Of a DNA stretch of 64,000 bases, positions 46,895-55,775 are shown piece by piece. The stretch is from positions 6,320,501-6,384,500 of the forward strand of contig NZ_CP018632.1 in NCBI RefSeq assembly GCF_002215215.1, given 5' to 3'. Origin of the DNA: Granulosicoccus antarcticus IMCC3135 (lineage in GTDB: Bacteria; Pseudomonadota; Gammaproteobacteria; Granulosicoccales; Granulosicoccaceae). The position numbers and the translations under genes were made by a program. Each line of letters begins with the position of its first letter. The stretch's first letter is position 1. A model generated the notes under the pieces. It saw nothing but the letters and a program-made list of their open reading frames with translations. It was not told the origin of the DNA and searched no databases.

Positions 46895-48007
46895 TCAGGC
46901 AGCGTTCTGGCGACCCGCTGTCGTTGTACGGTGATAGGCCAATCCTTCTTCGTCAAACAGATAGCAATTCTGAGCCGGTATGTTCAGCTCGATGGCATCA
47001 CCATGGCGAGTCGCATCGACGCCGGGGCGCTGAACCACAAAATGCTCAAGCCCACCACAACTGCCGTACAGGAAGGTTGAACCGCCAAGGCGTTCAGCCA
47101 CATCGATCTGAATGGGCAAGGTAAAATCACCGACCTCACCACCGACATCTTCAGGCCGTACGCCCATGGTGGCCTTTGAGCCCGGCTTGGCGCGCGAGGC
47201 ATCTACGGACAGCACACCGGTGCCGCCACCAGGCAGCTCGACAATGGCCTGAGTGGCACTGCCTTCACGAATGGTGACTTCCAGAAAGTTCATTTTTGGT
47301 GAACCAATGAAACCGGCAACAAACAGATTATCAGGGTGGTGATACAGCTCCAGAGGTGAGCCGATCTGTTCGATATAACCGGCTTTCAGGACGACGATCT
47401 TGTCGGCCATGGTCATCGCTTCTACCTGATCATGGGTCACATAGATCATGGTGGCATCCAGCTGATTGTGCAGCTGAGCGATACGCAGACGCATCTCCAC
47501 CCGCAGCTCGGCATCCAGATTGGACAAAGGCTCATCAAACAGGAAGACATCCGGATTACGAACAATGGCCCGACCAATCGCCACACGTTGACGCTGACCT
47601 CCTGACAGGTTCTTCGGTTTCCGATCAAGTAGTTGATCCAGTTGCAGAGTCTTTGCCGCCTTGTTGACCTTATCGGCTACTTCCGCCTTGTCAGCGCCAC
47701 CCATGCGCAAGCCAAAACCCATGTTCTCCTCAACGGTCATATGCGGATACAGAGCGTAGGACTGGAAGACCATGGCAATACCACGATCGACGGCTTCCAC
47801 ATGCGTGACGTCGCGTCCTTTGATATGCACGGAACCTTCGGAAATCTCCTCCAGTCCGGCAATCATTCTGAGCAAGGTTGATTTTCCGCAGCCTGATGGC
47901 CCCACAAATACGATGAACTCGCCGCTGGGCAACTTCATATCCACACCGTGGATAACCTCGACCGGCCCATAACGTTTGAATGCTTTGCGCAGCTCTACTT
48001 CAGCCAT
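46895..48007 (-). CDS. ugpC: Sugar ABC transporter ATP-binding protein (UgpC/MalK type)
   Basis: ATPase subunit of 370 residues. Walker A GPSGCGKST, the ABC signature LSGGQRQRVAIGRAI, Walker B VFLFDEPLSNLDA, the H-loop region TMIYVTHDQVEAMT, and C-terminal TOBE/OB regulatory domains (about 240-370, including GVRPEDVGG) mark the CUT1 carbohydrate subfamily. It is the only ATPase near the galactoside binding protein and permeases, which lack one, so it presumably energises them and may serve other CUT1 systems as well. It lies 127 bp downstream of iclR on the same strand. Confidence 0.93.
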   Translation of the reverse strand: MAEVELRKAFKRYGPVEVIHGVDMKLPSGEFIVFVGPSGCGKSTLLRMIAGLEEISEGSVHIKGRDVTHVEAVDRGIAMVFQSYALYPHMTVEENMGFGLRMGGADKAEVADKVNKAAKTLQLDQLLDRKPKNLSGGQRQRVAIGRAIVRNPDVFLFDEPLSNLDAELRVEMRLRIAQLHNQLDATMIYVTHDQVEAMTMADKIVVLKAGYIEQIGSPLELYHHPDNLFVAGFIGSPKMNFLEVTIREGSATQAIVELPGGGTGVLSVDASRAKPGSKATMGVRPEDVGGEVGDFTLPIQIDVAERLGGSTFLYGSCGGLEHFVVQRPGVDATRHGDAIELNIPAQNCYLFDEEGLAYHRTTTAGRQNAA

Positions 48008-48134
48008 CGTTCAACTCTCCCTGACAAATTTCAGAATAGAAATAGTGTGTGAATGACGCCGTGACAAACCGTGTAACCGGCTTGCACGACAGGTTTGAAA
48101 CAACTCTGAATCCTTCCATGGATAACAGCGTGAC

Positions 48135-48971
48135 TCAATGGGATGCCCCGTTGGTCTCACCGGTACGCGGCGCCAGACGCCGGGATATTTCTGCAGCGGC
48201 CGCGATCAGTTCAGGCCCCCAACTGATCAGTTCTTCTTCACTGATTCTGAACGCGGGTGCCGTGATGCTCAAGCCTGCAATGGCTCGTCCCGTCGAGTCC
48301 ACAACGGGGGCTGCAATGCAATGGGAGCCCAGGAATCGCTCCTCGGCATCAATAGCAAAGCCTCGCTGGCTGACTGTACTCAGCTCTTTGAGCAAGGCGG
48401 TCTTGTCGGTGATGGTATTGGGTGTGAAGCGCGAAAACGAGATGCGACTGATGATATCGCGTTGCTGTTCATCATCACACCATGCCAGCAACACCTTGCC
48501 GGTGCCCGTGCAATACACCGGCATTCGGCTACCCACGGTAATTGAATGTCGCACGCTGCGAGTGCTCTCTACATGATCGATAACAACGACATGGGTATCA
48601 GCCAGAATGGCGATCTGCACCGTCTCGCCACTCAGCGCCTTGAGTGCCATCAACTGATCCTGGGCCAGTACCCGTATATCCGATCGAGTCCAGATACGAT
48701 TCGCCATCTCCAGAATGCGGTAGGCCGCTGACCAAGTGTGGGAACGCTCATCGAACTGGATGAGTCGTTCGTCTGCCAGCTCATTGAGCAGCCGATGCAG
48801 AGTGCCCTTGGGTATGGCCGAAAGTTCCAATAATTCTGCAAATCGCAATGGACCTTCTGACACGACAAGATCCAGCAAACGGATGGCGCGACCAATACCG
48901 CCACTGCCAGTACGCACTGTGGCAGTGGCAGGTTCACGGTCTGCACTTCCCTGCTTGACGTTCTTGCTCAT
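48135..48971 (-). CDS. IclR-family transcriptional regulator
   Basis: Regulator of 278 residues starting at the ATG at 48971 (MSKNVKQGS). An N-terminal winged helix-turn-helix (GIGRAIRLLDLVVSEGPLRF ... IPKGTLHRLLNEL) is followed by the IclR effector-binding domain (SVRHSITVGSRMPVYCTGTGKVLLA, RGFAIDAEERFLGSHCIAAPV). It reads away from the alpha-galactosidase operon, and an IclR-type palindrome lies between the two. This strongly suggests that it controls galactoside use in response to a sugar or derivative, along with its own gene and ugpC. Confidence 0.92.
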   Translation of the reverse strand: MSKNVKQGSADREPATATVRTGSGGIGRAIRLLDLVVSEGPLRFAELLELSAIPKGTLHRLLNELADERLIQFDERSHTWSAAYRILEMANRIWTRSDIRVLAQDQLMALKALSGETVQIAILADTHVVVIDHVESTRSVRHSITVGSRMPVYCTGTGKVLLAWCDDEQQRDIISRISFSRFTPNTITDKTALLKELSTVSQRGFAIDAEERFLGSHCIAAPVVDSTGRAIAGLSITAPAFRISEEELISWGPELIAAAAEISRRLAPRTGETNGASH

Positions 48972-49037
48972 AGATTCAGCGGTGGTCGATAGGCATCTGA
49001 AGTTTCCCGAAGTAAACAATCAAAACTGTAATTCCAA

Positions 49038-49067
49038 TTGACAGTTTTTGACTCAGGCTCTTATACT
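49038..49067 (+). promoter_or_regulatory. Sigma-70-like promoter for the galactoside operon
   Basis: TTGACA at 49038-49043 and TATACT at 49062-49067 are separated by 18 bases. This is the best consensus match seen in the window, pointing toward the alpha-galactosidase gene at 49171. Transcription would begin near 49073-49075, inside the adjacent palindrome. Confidence 0.65.
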
Positions 49068-49069
49068 TT

Positions 49070-49084
49070 TGGAACATTGTTCCA
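49070..49084. promoter_or_regulatory. IclR-type operator
   Basis: TGGAACATTGTTCCA is a perfect 15-base palindrome. It has the same TGGAA...TTCCA ends and spacing as the E. coli IclR consensus (TGGAAATNATTTCCA). It overlaps the predicted transcription start of the galactoside operon, where a repressor would block the polymerase, and it is about 100 bases from the iclR-family start codon. Confidence 0.7.
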
Positions 49085-49170
49085 TTATTATCGCTCAGGT
49101 GCAATCCATCTGAGCATCGATTGTTCTAATACCCTACCCTCCAGACGACAACACTGAGTATTTTTTACGG

Positions 49171-51309
49171 ATGTCCAGCGAAACGAGCCATTGGCGACTT
49201 GACGGTACCGACACCACTTTATTGGTAGTGCAAGATCATGCAGTGCCCCGCCTTTACTGGTGTGGCAGCAAATTGAAGAACGACACCATCCTCTCGCAGT
49301 TATTGGCACACGATGACTCGGCGCTTGCTTTTGGAGGCATGGACAACGTCACGCCCCTGTCTCTGTTTCCGCAGGCCAGTACCGGCTATACCGGCTCACC
49401 GGCCCTCAATGGTCACAGAAACGGCCATGCCTTTGCCCACAGCATGCGCACCACAGGGGTCTCGCAGTCTGATAACACCCTGACCATCAACCTGGTGGAC
49501 GATCATGCCGAGTTGTCAATCGAGATATCGCTGTCACTGGATATCCAGAGTGATGTTGCGCGTATGACAACGACTCTGAGCAACACCGCCAGCACGCCCT
49601 ATACGGTTGACTGGCTGGCCAGTGCCACCCTGCCAATGCCAAACAAGTATCGCCAGTGCCTCACACAGCATGGTCGCTGGGGCCTGGAAAATCAGACGCA
49701 TCGACGCAATATTGCACCAGGGCGTATCGATATCAGCAATTTGCACGGCCGTACCAGTCACGAACATGCCCCCAGTCTGATCTGTGGCACGGCAGGCTTC
49801 AGCAACAACGGTGGCGATGTGATGTTTGCCCATCTGGGCTGGAGCGGCAATTTCAGCTTGCGCGTGGAGCGCCTGAGCAATGGCACCATTTCATTGCAAG
49901 CTGGCGTACTGTATCTACCCGGCGAGTGCATTCTGGAGCCAGGGGAGCAGCTGACAACACCGGCTGTGACCTTTACTCGTGGCTCAGGCATGAACCAGTG
50001 CACCCAACGTTTCCATCAGCACATACGCACCTGCATCCTGCCTGAGTGGACACGTCGTGCACGTCCCATTCATGCCAATAGCTGGGAGGCGCTGTATTTC
50101 AATCATGACCCGGACGCCCTCTTGCCTCTGATCGATGCGGCTGCCGGTGCAGGTGCTGAGCGATTCGTTCTGGATGATGGCTGGTTCCGGCATCGACGAT
50201 CCGATAATGCAGGTCTGGGTGACTGGTTTATCGACGAGAGCATCTACCCGGAGGGTCTGCATCCGATCGTGCAGCGAACACGTCAACATGGCATGCAATT
50301 CGGACTCTGGTTTGAACCCGAAATGGTCAATCCTGACAGTGATCTTTATCGCGAACACCCCGAATGGGCCATGCATCTGGAGCATGTGGACACGCCACTG
50401 GCGCGTAACCAGCTGGTGCTGGATATTGCCCGTGATGATGTAGCTGACTACCTGTTCGAATGTATTACCTCACTGGTTCACGAATACGCCATCGACTACA
50501 TCAAATGGGATATGAACCGCGATCTGGTATTGGCAGGAGACGGCCAACGTGCGCGCGCAGCAGCCCAGCCCAAGGCTTTGTATCGTTTACTGCAGAGAAT
50601 TCTGGATGTCTGCCCTGGCCTGGAAATCGAGACCTGTGCCTCTGGCGGTGCCAGGGCCGATCTTGCAATACTCGAATATACAGGCAGAGTCTGGACCTCC
50701 GACAATATCGATCCGATCGAACGTGCCAGCATCCAGCAGGGCTTTTTAAGATTCATGCCGCCCGAGATCATGGGTGCCCATGTCGGACACAAGACCGCAC
50801 ACCTGACCGGACGTGTCACCAGTTTGCACACCCGTGCCATTATCGCCCTGCAAGGACAGTTCGGTTTTGAACTGGATGCCCGACGCCTGGATTCACAGGA
50901 TGTCATCACGTTGCAACACTACACGCAGCTATACAAGAGCAATCGTGACTGGATTGCCAATTCGACATACTGGCAGTTGTCGACCTATTCGAAGTCACTG
51001 ATCGCTTGTGGTTATGTTGATGACACTCAGGATCACGCTCTGTACAGCGTGGTTGCCATTGGCAATATGCACCCCACCCGTCCGGGGCATCTTCCGTTAT
51101 CTGGCCTGGATCCCGAGAAGGTCTACACTTTGACACTCGAGAGCATCAACCAGACCGAACTGGCGCCCTTCAACAAGATGATTCCGTCCTGGTGCGAAAG
51201 CCCCGTTGTCACAACCGGTGAGTTGCTCATGAAGATAGGTGTTCCCCTACCGGTCATGCCGCCACAGTCAGCCCTGTTGATCGGCTGCCACAGAGAAGTC
51301 CAGTCATGA
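49171..51309 (+). CDS. Alpha-galactosidase, GH36
   Basis: Glycoside hydrolase of 712 residues splitting terminal alpha-galactosides such as melibiose, raffinose or galactosylglycerol. The GH36 N-terminal beta-sandwich is followed by the TIM barrel. The barrel shows FVLDDGWFRHR, the nucleophile Asp in IKWDMNRD (near residue 455), the ETCASGGARADL motif, and the acid/base Asp in VWTSDNIDP (near residue 515). No signal peptide is visible, so cleavage occurs in the cytoplasm after uptake by the ABC system downstream. It leads a tight operon and its stop overlaps the galK start (ATGA). Confidence 0.95.
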   Translation: MSSETSHWRLDGTDTTLLVVQDHAVPRLYWCGSKLKNDTILSQLLAHDDSALAFGGMDNVTPLSLFPQASTGYTGSPALNGHRNGHAFAHSMRTTGVSQSDNTLTINLVDDHAELSIEISLSLDIQSDVARMTTTLSNTASTPYTVDWLASATLPMPNKYRQCLTQHGRWGLENQTHRRNIAPGRIDISNLHGRTSHEHAPSLICGTAGFSNNGGDVMFAHLGWSGNFSLRVERLSNGTISLQAGVLYLPGECILEPGEQLTTPAVTFTRGSGMNQCTQRFHQHIRTCILPEWTRRARPIHANSWEALYFNHDPDALLPLIDAAAGAGAERFVLDDGWFRHRRSDNAGLGDWFIDESIYPEGLHPIVQRTRQHGMQFGLWFEPEMVNPDSDLYREHPEWAMHLEHVDTPLARNQLVLDIARDDVADYLFECITSLVHEYAIDYIKWDMNRDLVLAGDGQRARAAAQPKALYRLLQRILDVCPGLEIETCASGGARADLAILEYTGRVWTSDNIDPIERASIQQGFLRFMPPEIMGAHVGHKTAHLTGRVTSLHTRAIIALQGQFGFELDARRLDSQDVITLQHYTQLYKSNRDWIANSTYWQLSTYSKSLIACGYVDDTQDHALYSVVAIGNMHPTRPGHLPLSGLDPEKVYTLTLESINQTELAPFNKMIPSWCESPVVTTGELLMKIGVPLPVMPPQSALLIGCHREVQS

Positions 51310-52505
51310 GCAATACCAACGAACAAAGTCCTGAGCGCCTGCTTGAACGTTTCAATCAGAAGTTCGGTCGCTCGGATGAACCGGTCGCCACCTTCTTCGC
51401 CCCTGGCCGTGTCAATCTGGTCGGCGAGTACACCGATTTCACCGGTGGCCTGGTATTTCCCTGCGGTATCAATCAAGGCACCACCTTGCTGATACGACGC
51501 ACACATAACAACCAGTATCGCTTTGCCAGCACCAACTTCGATTTGATGGCGCAGTTGGAGCAACATGAAATCAGCCAGACCTATGGCGACAACTGGATCA
51601 ACTACCCGCTGGGTGTGCTTGATCAGTTCATCAAGCGCGGTGTCTCCATCGACGGTTTCGATTGTCTGTTCTCTGGCAACGTTCCCAATGGGGCCGGTCT
51701 TAGCTCATCAGCCTCCATAGAAGTTGTCACCGCCTTTGCGATCAACCAGATCATGCACACAGAGTTGTCGTTACTGGATCTGGTTCGCGTTTCACAATCG
51801 GCTGAAAACGATTTTGTCGGCATGCAGTGCGGCATCATGGACCAGTTTGCCGTGGCCTTTGCGCAAACCGGTCACGCCATGATGCTCGATTGCCATAGTG
51901 TCGAACATCGTCAGGTTCCCCTGAATCTTGACGAACATTCCATCGTCGTCTCGAACACCAACCAGCGTCGCGAACTCAACGAATCTGCCTATAACAATCG
52001 GGTCAGTGAATGCCAGCGCGCACTGGAATTGCTGGCACCTGCCACCGGCATTACGCACTTGGGGCAACTACTGCCCGAGCAACTGGCACAGCATGAAGCG
52101 CTGTTTAAAGACGATCCCAAACCGCTTATGCGCATCCGGCATATCACCGAAGAAAACGCCAGAGTCAGAGCCGCCGTCCCATCACTGGAGGCGGGCAATC
52201 TGCAAGAATTCGGCAACATCATGAATGCCTCCCATGACTCATTGCGCGACCTGTTCGAAGTCTCCAGCGAGCCCTTGAATCATCTGGTGAGACTGGCTCG
52301 TGAACAGACATCAGTGTTGGGTAGTCGTTTGACTGGCGCAGGTTTTGGCGGCTGTACCGTCAGCCTGTTACCCACTTGTGATGTAGATGCGTTCATCGCA
52401 ACCGTCGGTCCGGCCTATACAGAAGCGACGGGGCTGACGGCCGATTTCTATACCATCGAACCGGGCAATGGTGTCCGAGCCATCAGCCCGGTAAAGCTGC
52501 CATGA
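51306..52505 (+). CDS. galK: Galactokinase
   Basis: GHMP kinase of 399 residues phosphorylating galactose at C1. Motif 1 is GRVNLVGEYTDFTGG (about residues 34-48), motif 2 is the ATP-binding GAGLSSSASIE, and motif 3 is GAGFGGCTVSL near the C-terminus; the catalytic Asp region is MQCGIMDQFAVAF. The signature position that is His in E. coli GalK (GEHTD) is Tyr42 here. The start and stop overlap the flanking genes by four bases each, so alpha-galactosidase, galK and galT are translationally coupled. Confidence 0.96.
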   Translation: MSNTNEQSPERLLERFNQKFGRSDEPVATFFAPGRVNLVGEYTDFTGGLVFPCGINQGTTLLIRRTHNNQYRFASTNFDLMAQLEQHEISQTYGDNWINYPLGVLDQFIKRGVSIDGFDCLFSGNVPNGAGLSSSASIEVVTAFAINQIMHTELSLLDLVRVSQSAENDFVGMQCGIMDQFAVAFAQTGHAMMLDCHSVEHRQVPLNLDEHSIVVSNTNQRRELNESAYNNRVSECQRALELLAPATGITHLGQLLPEQLAQHEALFKDDPKPLMRIRHITEENARVRAAVPSLEAGNLQEFGNIMNASHDSLRDLFEVSSEPLNHLVRLAREQTSVLGSRLTGAGFGGCTVSLLPTCDVDAFIATVGPAYTEATGLTADFYTIEPGNGVRAISPVKLP

Positions 52506-53548
52506 GCGGCAACTGGCAACGCCGCTGGCATCCCCTGCTTTCACAATGGGTCTTGATATCAGCACGTTCCGCAGCTCGCCCCTGGTCCGGTGCCATGGCA
52601 ATCAGTGTCACGCAAAACCAGCCGGAGCACGATCCCGATTGCTACCTGTGCCCGCGAGTTACTCGTGCCAACGGACAGCTCAACCCTGACTATCAGGGTG
52701 CTTACGCATTCGATAACGATTTCCCATCGCTCTCTGCTGATGCTCCGCACGATGCATCCACCAACAATGAGAACCAATTGCACCGTACGGCTCCCGCTCA
52801 GGGCCACTGTCGCGTGCTGTGCTGGTCGGAACATCATGACGCCACTCTGGCCAGCCTTGATCAGGCCAGCATGCGTGCCGTGACTAGACTCTGGCAGTCC
52901 GAATATGCCTCACTCAGTGCGCGCCAGGACATCGAAAATGTCTTGATATTCGAAAACAAGGGCGTTGAGATTGGCGTATCCAACCTGCATCCACATGGTC
53001 AGATCTATGCAACAGGATTCGTCACAGACACCGCAACCCGCATGCGAGATGCACAGGCAGCTCATGCACGTGAGCACAAAGGCGAGTCGTTGCTGCAAAG
53101 CCTGCTCAACGACCCCCACACGCAAAGCGATTTGATGGTGGAAAAGAACCAATGGTTCTCGGTGATCGTGCCGTTTGCTGCACGCTTTGCCTACGAGACC
53201 TGGATCGTGCCGCATCGCCATGTCAGTTCATTGGCCGACATGCACAACGAAGAACTGGATGAACTGGCCGATGTTTATCAACGCCAGGTCAGACGTTACG
53301 ATCTGCTGTTTCAACGCTCTGCCCCGAACATCACGCTGCTGCACAACGCCCCCTGCGATAGTGCCCGGCAGGCAGACAATCTGCACTGGTGTTTTCACCT
53401 TGGCTTCCAGCCACCGTTGCGGGATCCTGAAAAATTGAAATTTCTGGCAGGCTTCGAATCGGGCTCCAACAATATCGTCAACCCGGTGCAACCTGAACAG
53501 GCTGCCGAACAACTCAGAAACATCGATATCAAGCAGTGGCAACCATGA
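52502..53548 (+). CDS. galT: Galactose-1-phosphate uridylyltransferase
   Basis: Leloir pathway enzyme of 348 residues in the HIT superfamily. The zinc-site Cys pair is CYLCPR (about residues 45-50), and the active-site motif NLHPHGQIYATGF holds the uridylylated His. The N-terminus WHPLLSQWVLISARSAARPW and the C-terminal LHWCFHLGFQPPLR are typical. It produces glucose-1-phosphate and UDP-galactose; the epimerase GalE needed to close the cycle is not in the window. The stop overlaps the beta-galactosidase start. Confidence 0.96.
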   Translation: MSGNWQRRWHPLLSQWVLISARSAARPWSGAMAISVTQNQPEHDPDCYLCPRVTRANGQLNPDYQGAYAFDNDFPSLSADAPHDASTNNENQLHRTAPAQGHCRVLCWSEHHDATLASLDQASMRAVTRLWQSEYASLSARQDIENVLIFENKGVEIGVSNLHPHGQIYATGFVTDTATRMRDAQAAHAREHKGESLLQSLLNDPHTQSDLMVEKNQWFSVIVPFAARFAYETWIVPHRHVSSLADMHNEELDELADVYQRQVRRYDLLFQRSAPNITLLHNAPCDSARQADNLHWCFHLGFQPPLRDPEKLKFLAGFESGSNNIVNPVQPEQAAEQLRNIDIKQWQP

Positions 53549-55599
53549 AAACCGGCGTCTGCTATTACCCGGAACACTGGCCTGAAGAGCAATGGGCGCA
53601 CGATGCTGCCCATATGCGCAAGCTGGGCCTGAGTGTGATCAGAATCGGTGAATTCGCCTGGAGTCGACTTGAGACGCAGGATGGCAAGCTGCATCTGGAC
53701 TGGCTGGAACGAGCCATTGATACCCTGCATGAGGCCGGTTTGTCCGTTGTTCTGGGCACACCGACTGCAACGCCGCCACGCTGGATGCTGGACCGTCATC
53801 CCGATATGCTGGCCGTGGATGCTGATGGACGCATTCGGGACTTTGGTTCGCGTCGACATTATTGCTTTTCGCATGAACCCTATCTGGATGAATGCCGACG
53901 TATTGTCACCCTTCTGGCTGAACGATTTGGACAACATCCGGCCATCATGGCCTGGCAGACAGACAACGAATACGGCTGCCACAGTACCAGCATCAGCTAT
54001 TCCCCTCATGCACTGGCCGCCTTTCAGCGCTGGTGCGCGACACAGTACGCCGATGTAGAGGCACTGAACCTTGCCTGGGGCAATGTGTTCTGGAGCATGG
54101 AATACGATAACTTCGAGCAGATCGGCTTACCGGTAGGCACTGTTACCGAAAGCAACCCTGCTCATCAGCTGGCGTTCTGGCGTTTTTCTTCTGACCAGAT
54201 CAAACGCTTCAACCGGGCCCAAGTCGACATCATTCGCAAACATTCACCGGGACGCGATGTGCTGCACAACTTCATGGGCAATTTTGTGGAATTCGATCAT
54301 CACGATGTTTCCACCGATCTCGATATTGCGACCTGGGACAATTACCCGCTCGGCTTTCTGACCCGGGACAACGGCGATGCTGACGACCAGCAAGCTTTTT
54401 TGCGTACCGGCCATCCCGACGGCTCAGCCTTTCATCACGACTTATACCGAGGCTGTTGCAACGGACGCTGGTGGGTCATGGAACAGCAACCCGGACCGGT
54501 CAACTGGGCGCCCTACAACCCGTCGCCTGTCGATGGCATGGTCAGGCTCTGGGGCTGGGAGGCCTATGCGCATGGTGCTGAAGTCATGAGCTATTTCCGC
54601 TGGCGTCAGGCGCCCTTTGCCCAGGAACAAACCCATACCGGCCTGTTGCTTTCAAACGGTGATGCGGATGTCGCCGCCAGCGAAGTGGCTACTCTCAACC
54701 GCGAACTGGCTGAAGTCGCCGCCTTTGACGTTGGCGAGCTGATGCGCTCAGACACGCCAGTCAGCGAAAGCCCCAATGTCGCAGAGTCTTTAAAATCCTT
54801 GCCGGTGCACTCCGATGTTGCCATCGTCTTCAGCTATGCCGGTATTGCCATTCAGGATATCCAGCTACCCGGTGGCAGCTCCTACAGCCCTTTGGGTTTC
54901 TGCCAACGTGTACACAGTGCCTGCCGTCAGTGGGGTGTCAATGTCGATATTGTCTCGCCAGCGGCTTCTCTGGATCAGTATCGCCTGGTGCTGGTTTGCA
55001 CCAGTACTGAAGATGAGGATGATCTGGTCAAACGCCTGCAATCTGCTCACAAACAGCATCAGGCTGTTATTGCCCTGTTTCCCGGCACCGGTAGTCGCAG
55101 CCATGACTACACGATGCCGGACAATCTACCCCCCGGGTATTTTCAACAACTGCTGCCACTGCAGATCATACGCAGCGAATCACTACCTGCAGAACAGAGC
55201 ATGACAGCTACAGACAGTCATGGCCTGTCACGTAGCTGTTCGCAATGGCGTGAACGCATCGCCAGCAGCATCGAACCACGCATGAGTTTTGGTGATGGCT
55301 GGGGCTTTCATTATGAACAGGATCATATTCACTACATCAATGCCATCCCCGAGAAAAACGCTCTGATCCCGATGATCGGCGAACTGCTCGTAGAAGCCGG
55401 TATTCCCTGCCGCGAATTGGGCGCCTACCTGCGCACCCAGCGCATCGGTCCGTATCAGCTGGCATTCAACTTCGGAAAACAAGCGGTTGAACTGGACAAG
55501 GCTCTGGGCACTGTTCTGAATTTCCACCATGACACCCCGCTACTGGTGGGCTCACGCACGCTGGGACAGGCCGAAGTCGCTGTCTGGGTCGCTGGATGA
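53545..55599 (+). CDS. Beta-galactosidase, GH42
   Basis: Enzyme of 684 residues with the GH42 A domain. It begins KTGVCYYPEHWPEEQWAHDA; the acid/base Glu is in WQTDNEYGCH (near residue 140) and the nucleophile Glu is in WVMEQQPGPVNWAP (near residue 312). The trimerisation and C-terminal beta domains follow. I take the ATG at 53545, which overlaps the galT stop (ATGA), over a GTG three codons upstream. No secretion signal is seen. It completes a set able to cleave both alpha- and beta-galactosides. Confidence 0.95.
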   Translation: MKTGVCYYPEHWPEEQWAHDAAHMRKLGLSVIRIGEFAWSRLETQDGKLHLDWLERAIDTLHEAGLSVVLGTPTATPPRWMLDRHPDMLAVDADGRIRDFGSRRHYCFSHEPYLDECRRIVTLLAERFGQHPAIMAWQTDNEYGCHSTSISYSPHALAAFQRWCATQYADVEALNLAWGNVFWSMEYDNFEQIGLPVGTVTESNPAHQLAFWRFSSDQIKRFNRAQVDIIRKHSPGRDVLHNFMGNFVEFDHHDVSTDLDIATWDNYPLGFLTRDNGDADDQQAFLRTGHPDGSAFHHDLYRGCCNGRWWVMEQQPGPVNWAPYNPSPVDGMVRLWGWEAYAHGAEVMSYFRWRQAPFAQEQTHTGLLLSNGDADVAASEVATLNRELAEVAAFDVGELMRSDTPVSESPNVAESLKSLPVHSDVAIVFSYAGIAIQDIQLPGGSSYSPLGFCQRVHSACRQWGVNVDIVSPAASLDQYRLVLVCTSTEDEDDLVKRLQSAHKQHQAVIALFPGTGSRSHDYTMPDNLPPGYFQQLLPLQIIRSESLPAEQSMTATDSHGLSRSCSQWRERIASSIEPRMSFGDGWGFHYEQDHIHYINAIPEKNALIPMIGELLVEAGIPCRELGAYLRTQRIGPYQLAFNFGKQAVELDKALGTVLNFHHDTPLLVGSRTLGQAEVAVWVAG

Positions 55600-55699
55600 A
55601 AGCACCAGAATCATGGCAGCCTTTTTTATCTGTACCGTTGTAACTCTTGATGATGCCGGTCGTCAGTACTGGCACATCAGCTTGATCCTCAGGGGTCTC

Positions 55700-55717
55700 G
55701 GGTAACGGCAGTTACCC
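55700..55717 (+). terminator. Small hairpin upstream of the sugar-binding protein gene
   Basis: GGGTAAC-ggca-GTTACCC is followed by TTT in the 176-bp gap between the beta-galactosidase and the binding protein. It may partly terminate the upstream transcript or stabilise the 5' end of the next one. A GGAGAAAAAGAG ribosome binding region lies close to the ATG at 55776. Confidence 0.45.
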
Positions 55718-55775
55718 TTTAATTCACGACTGCCGAACGACTAAGAAACCATTTCTGGAGAAAAAGAGAAACCGT

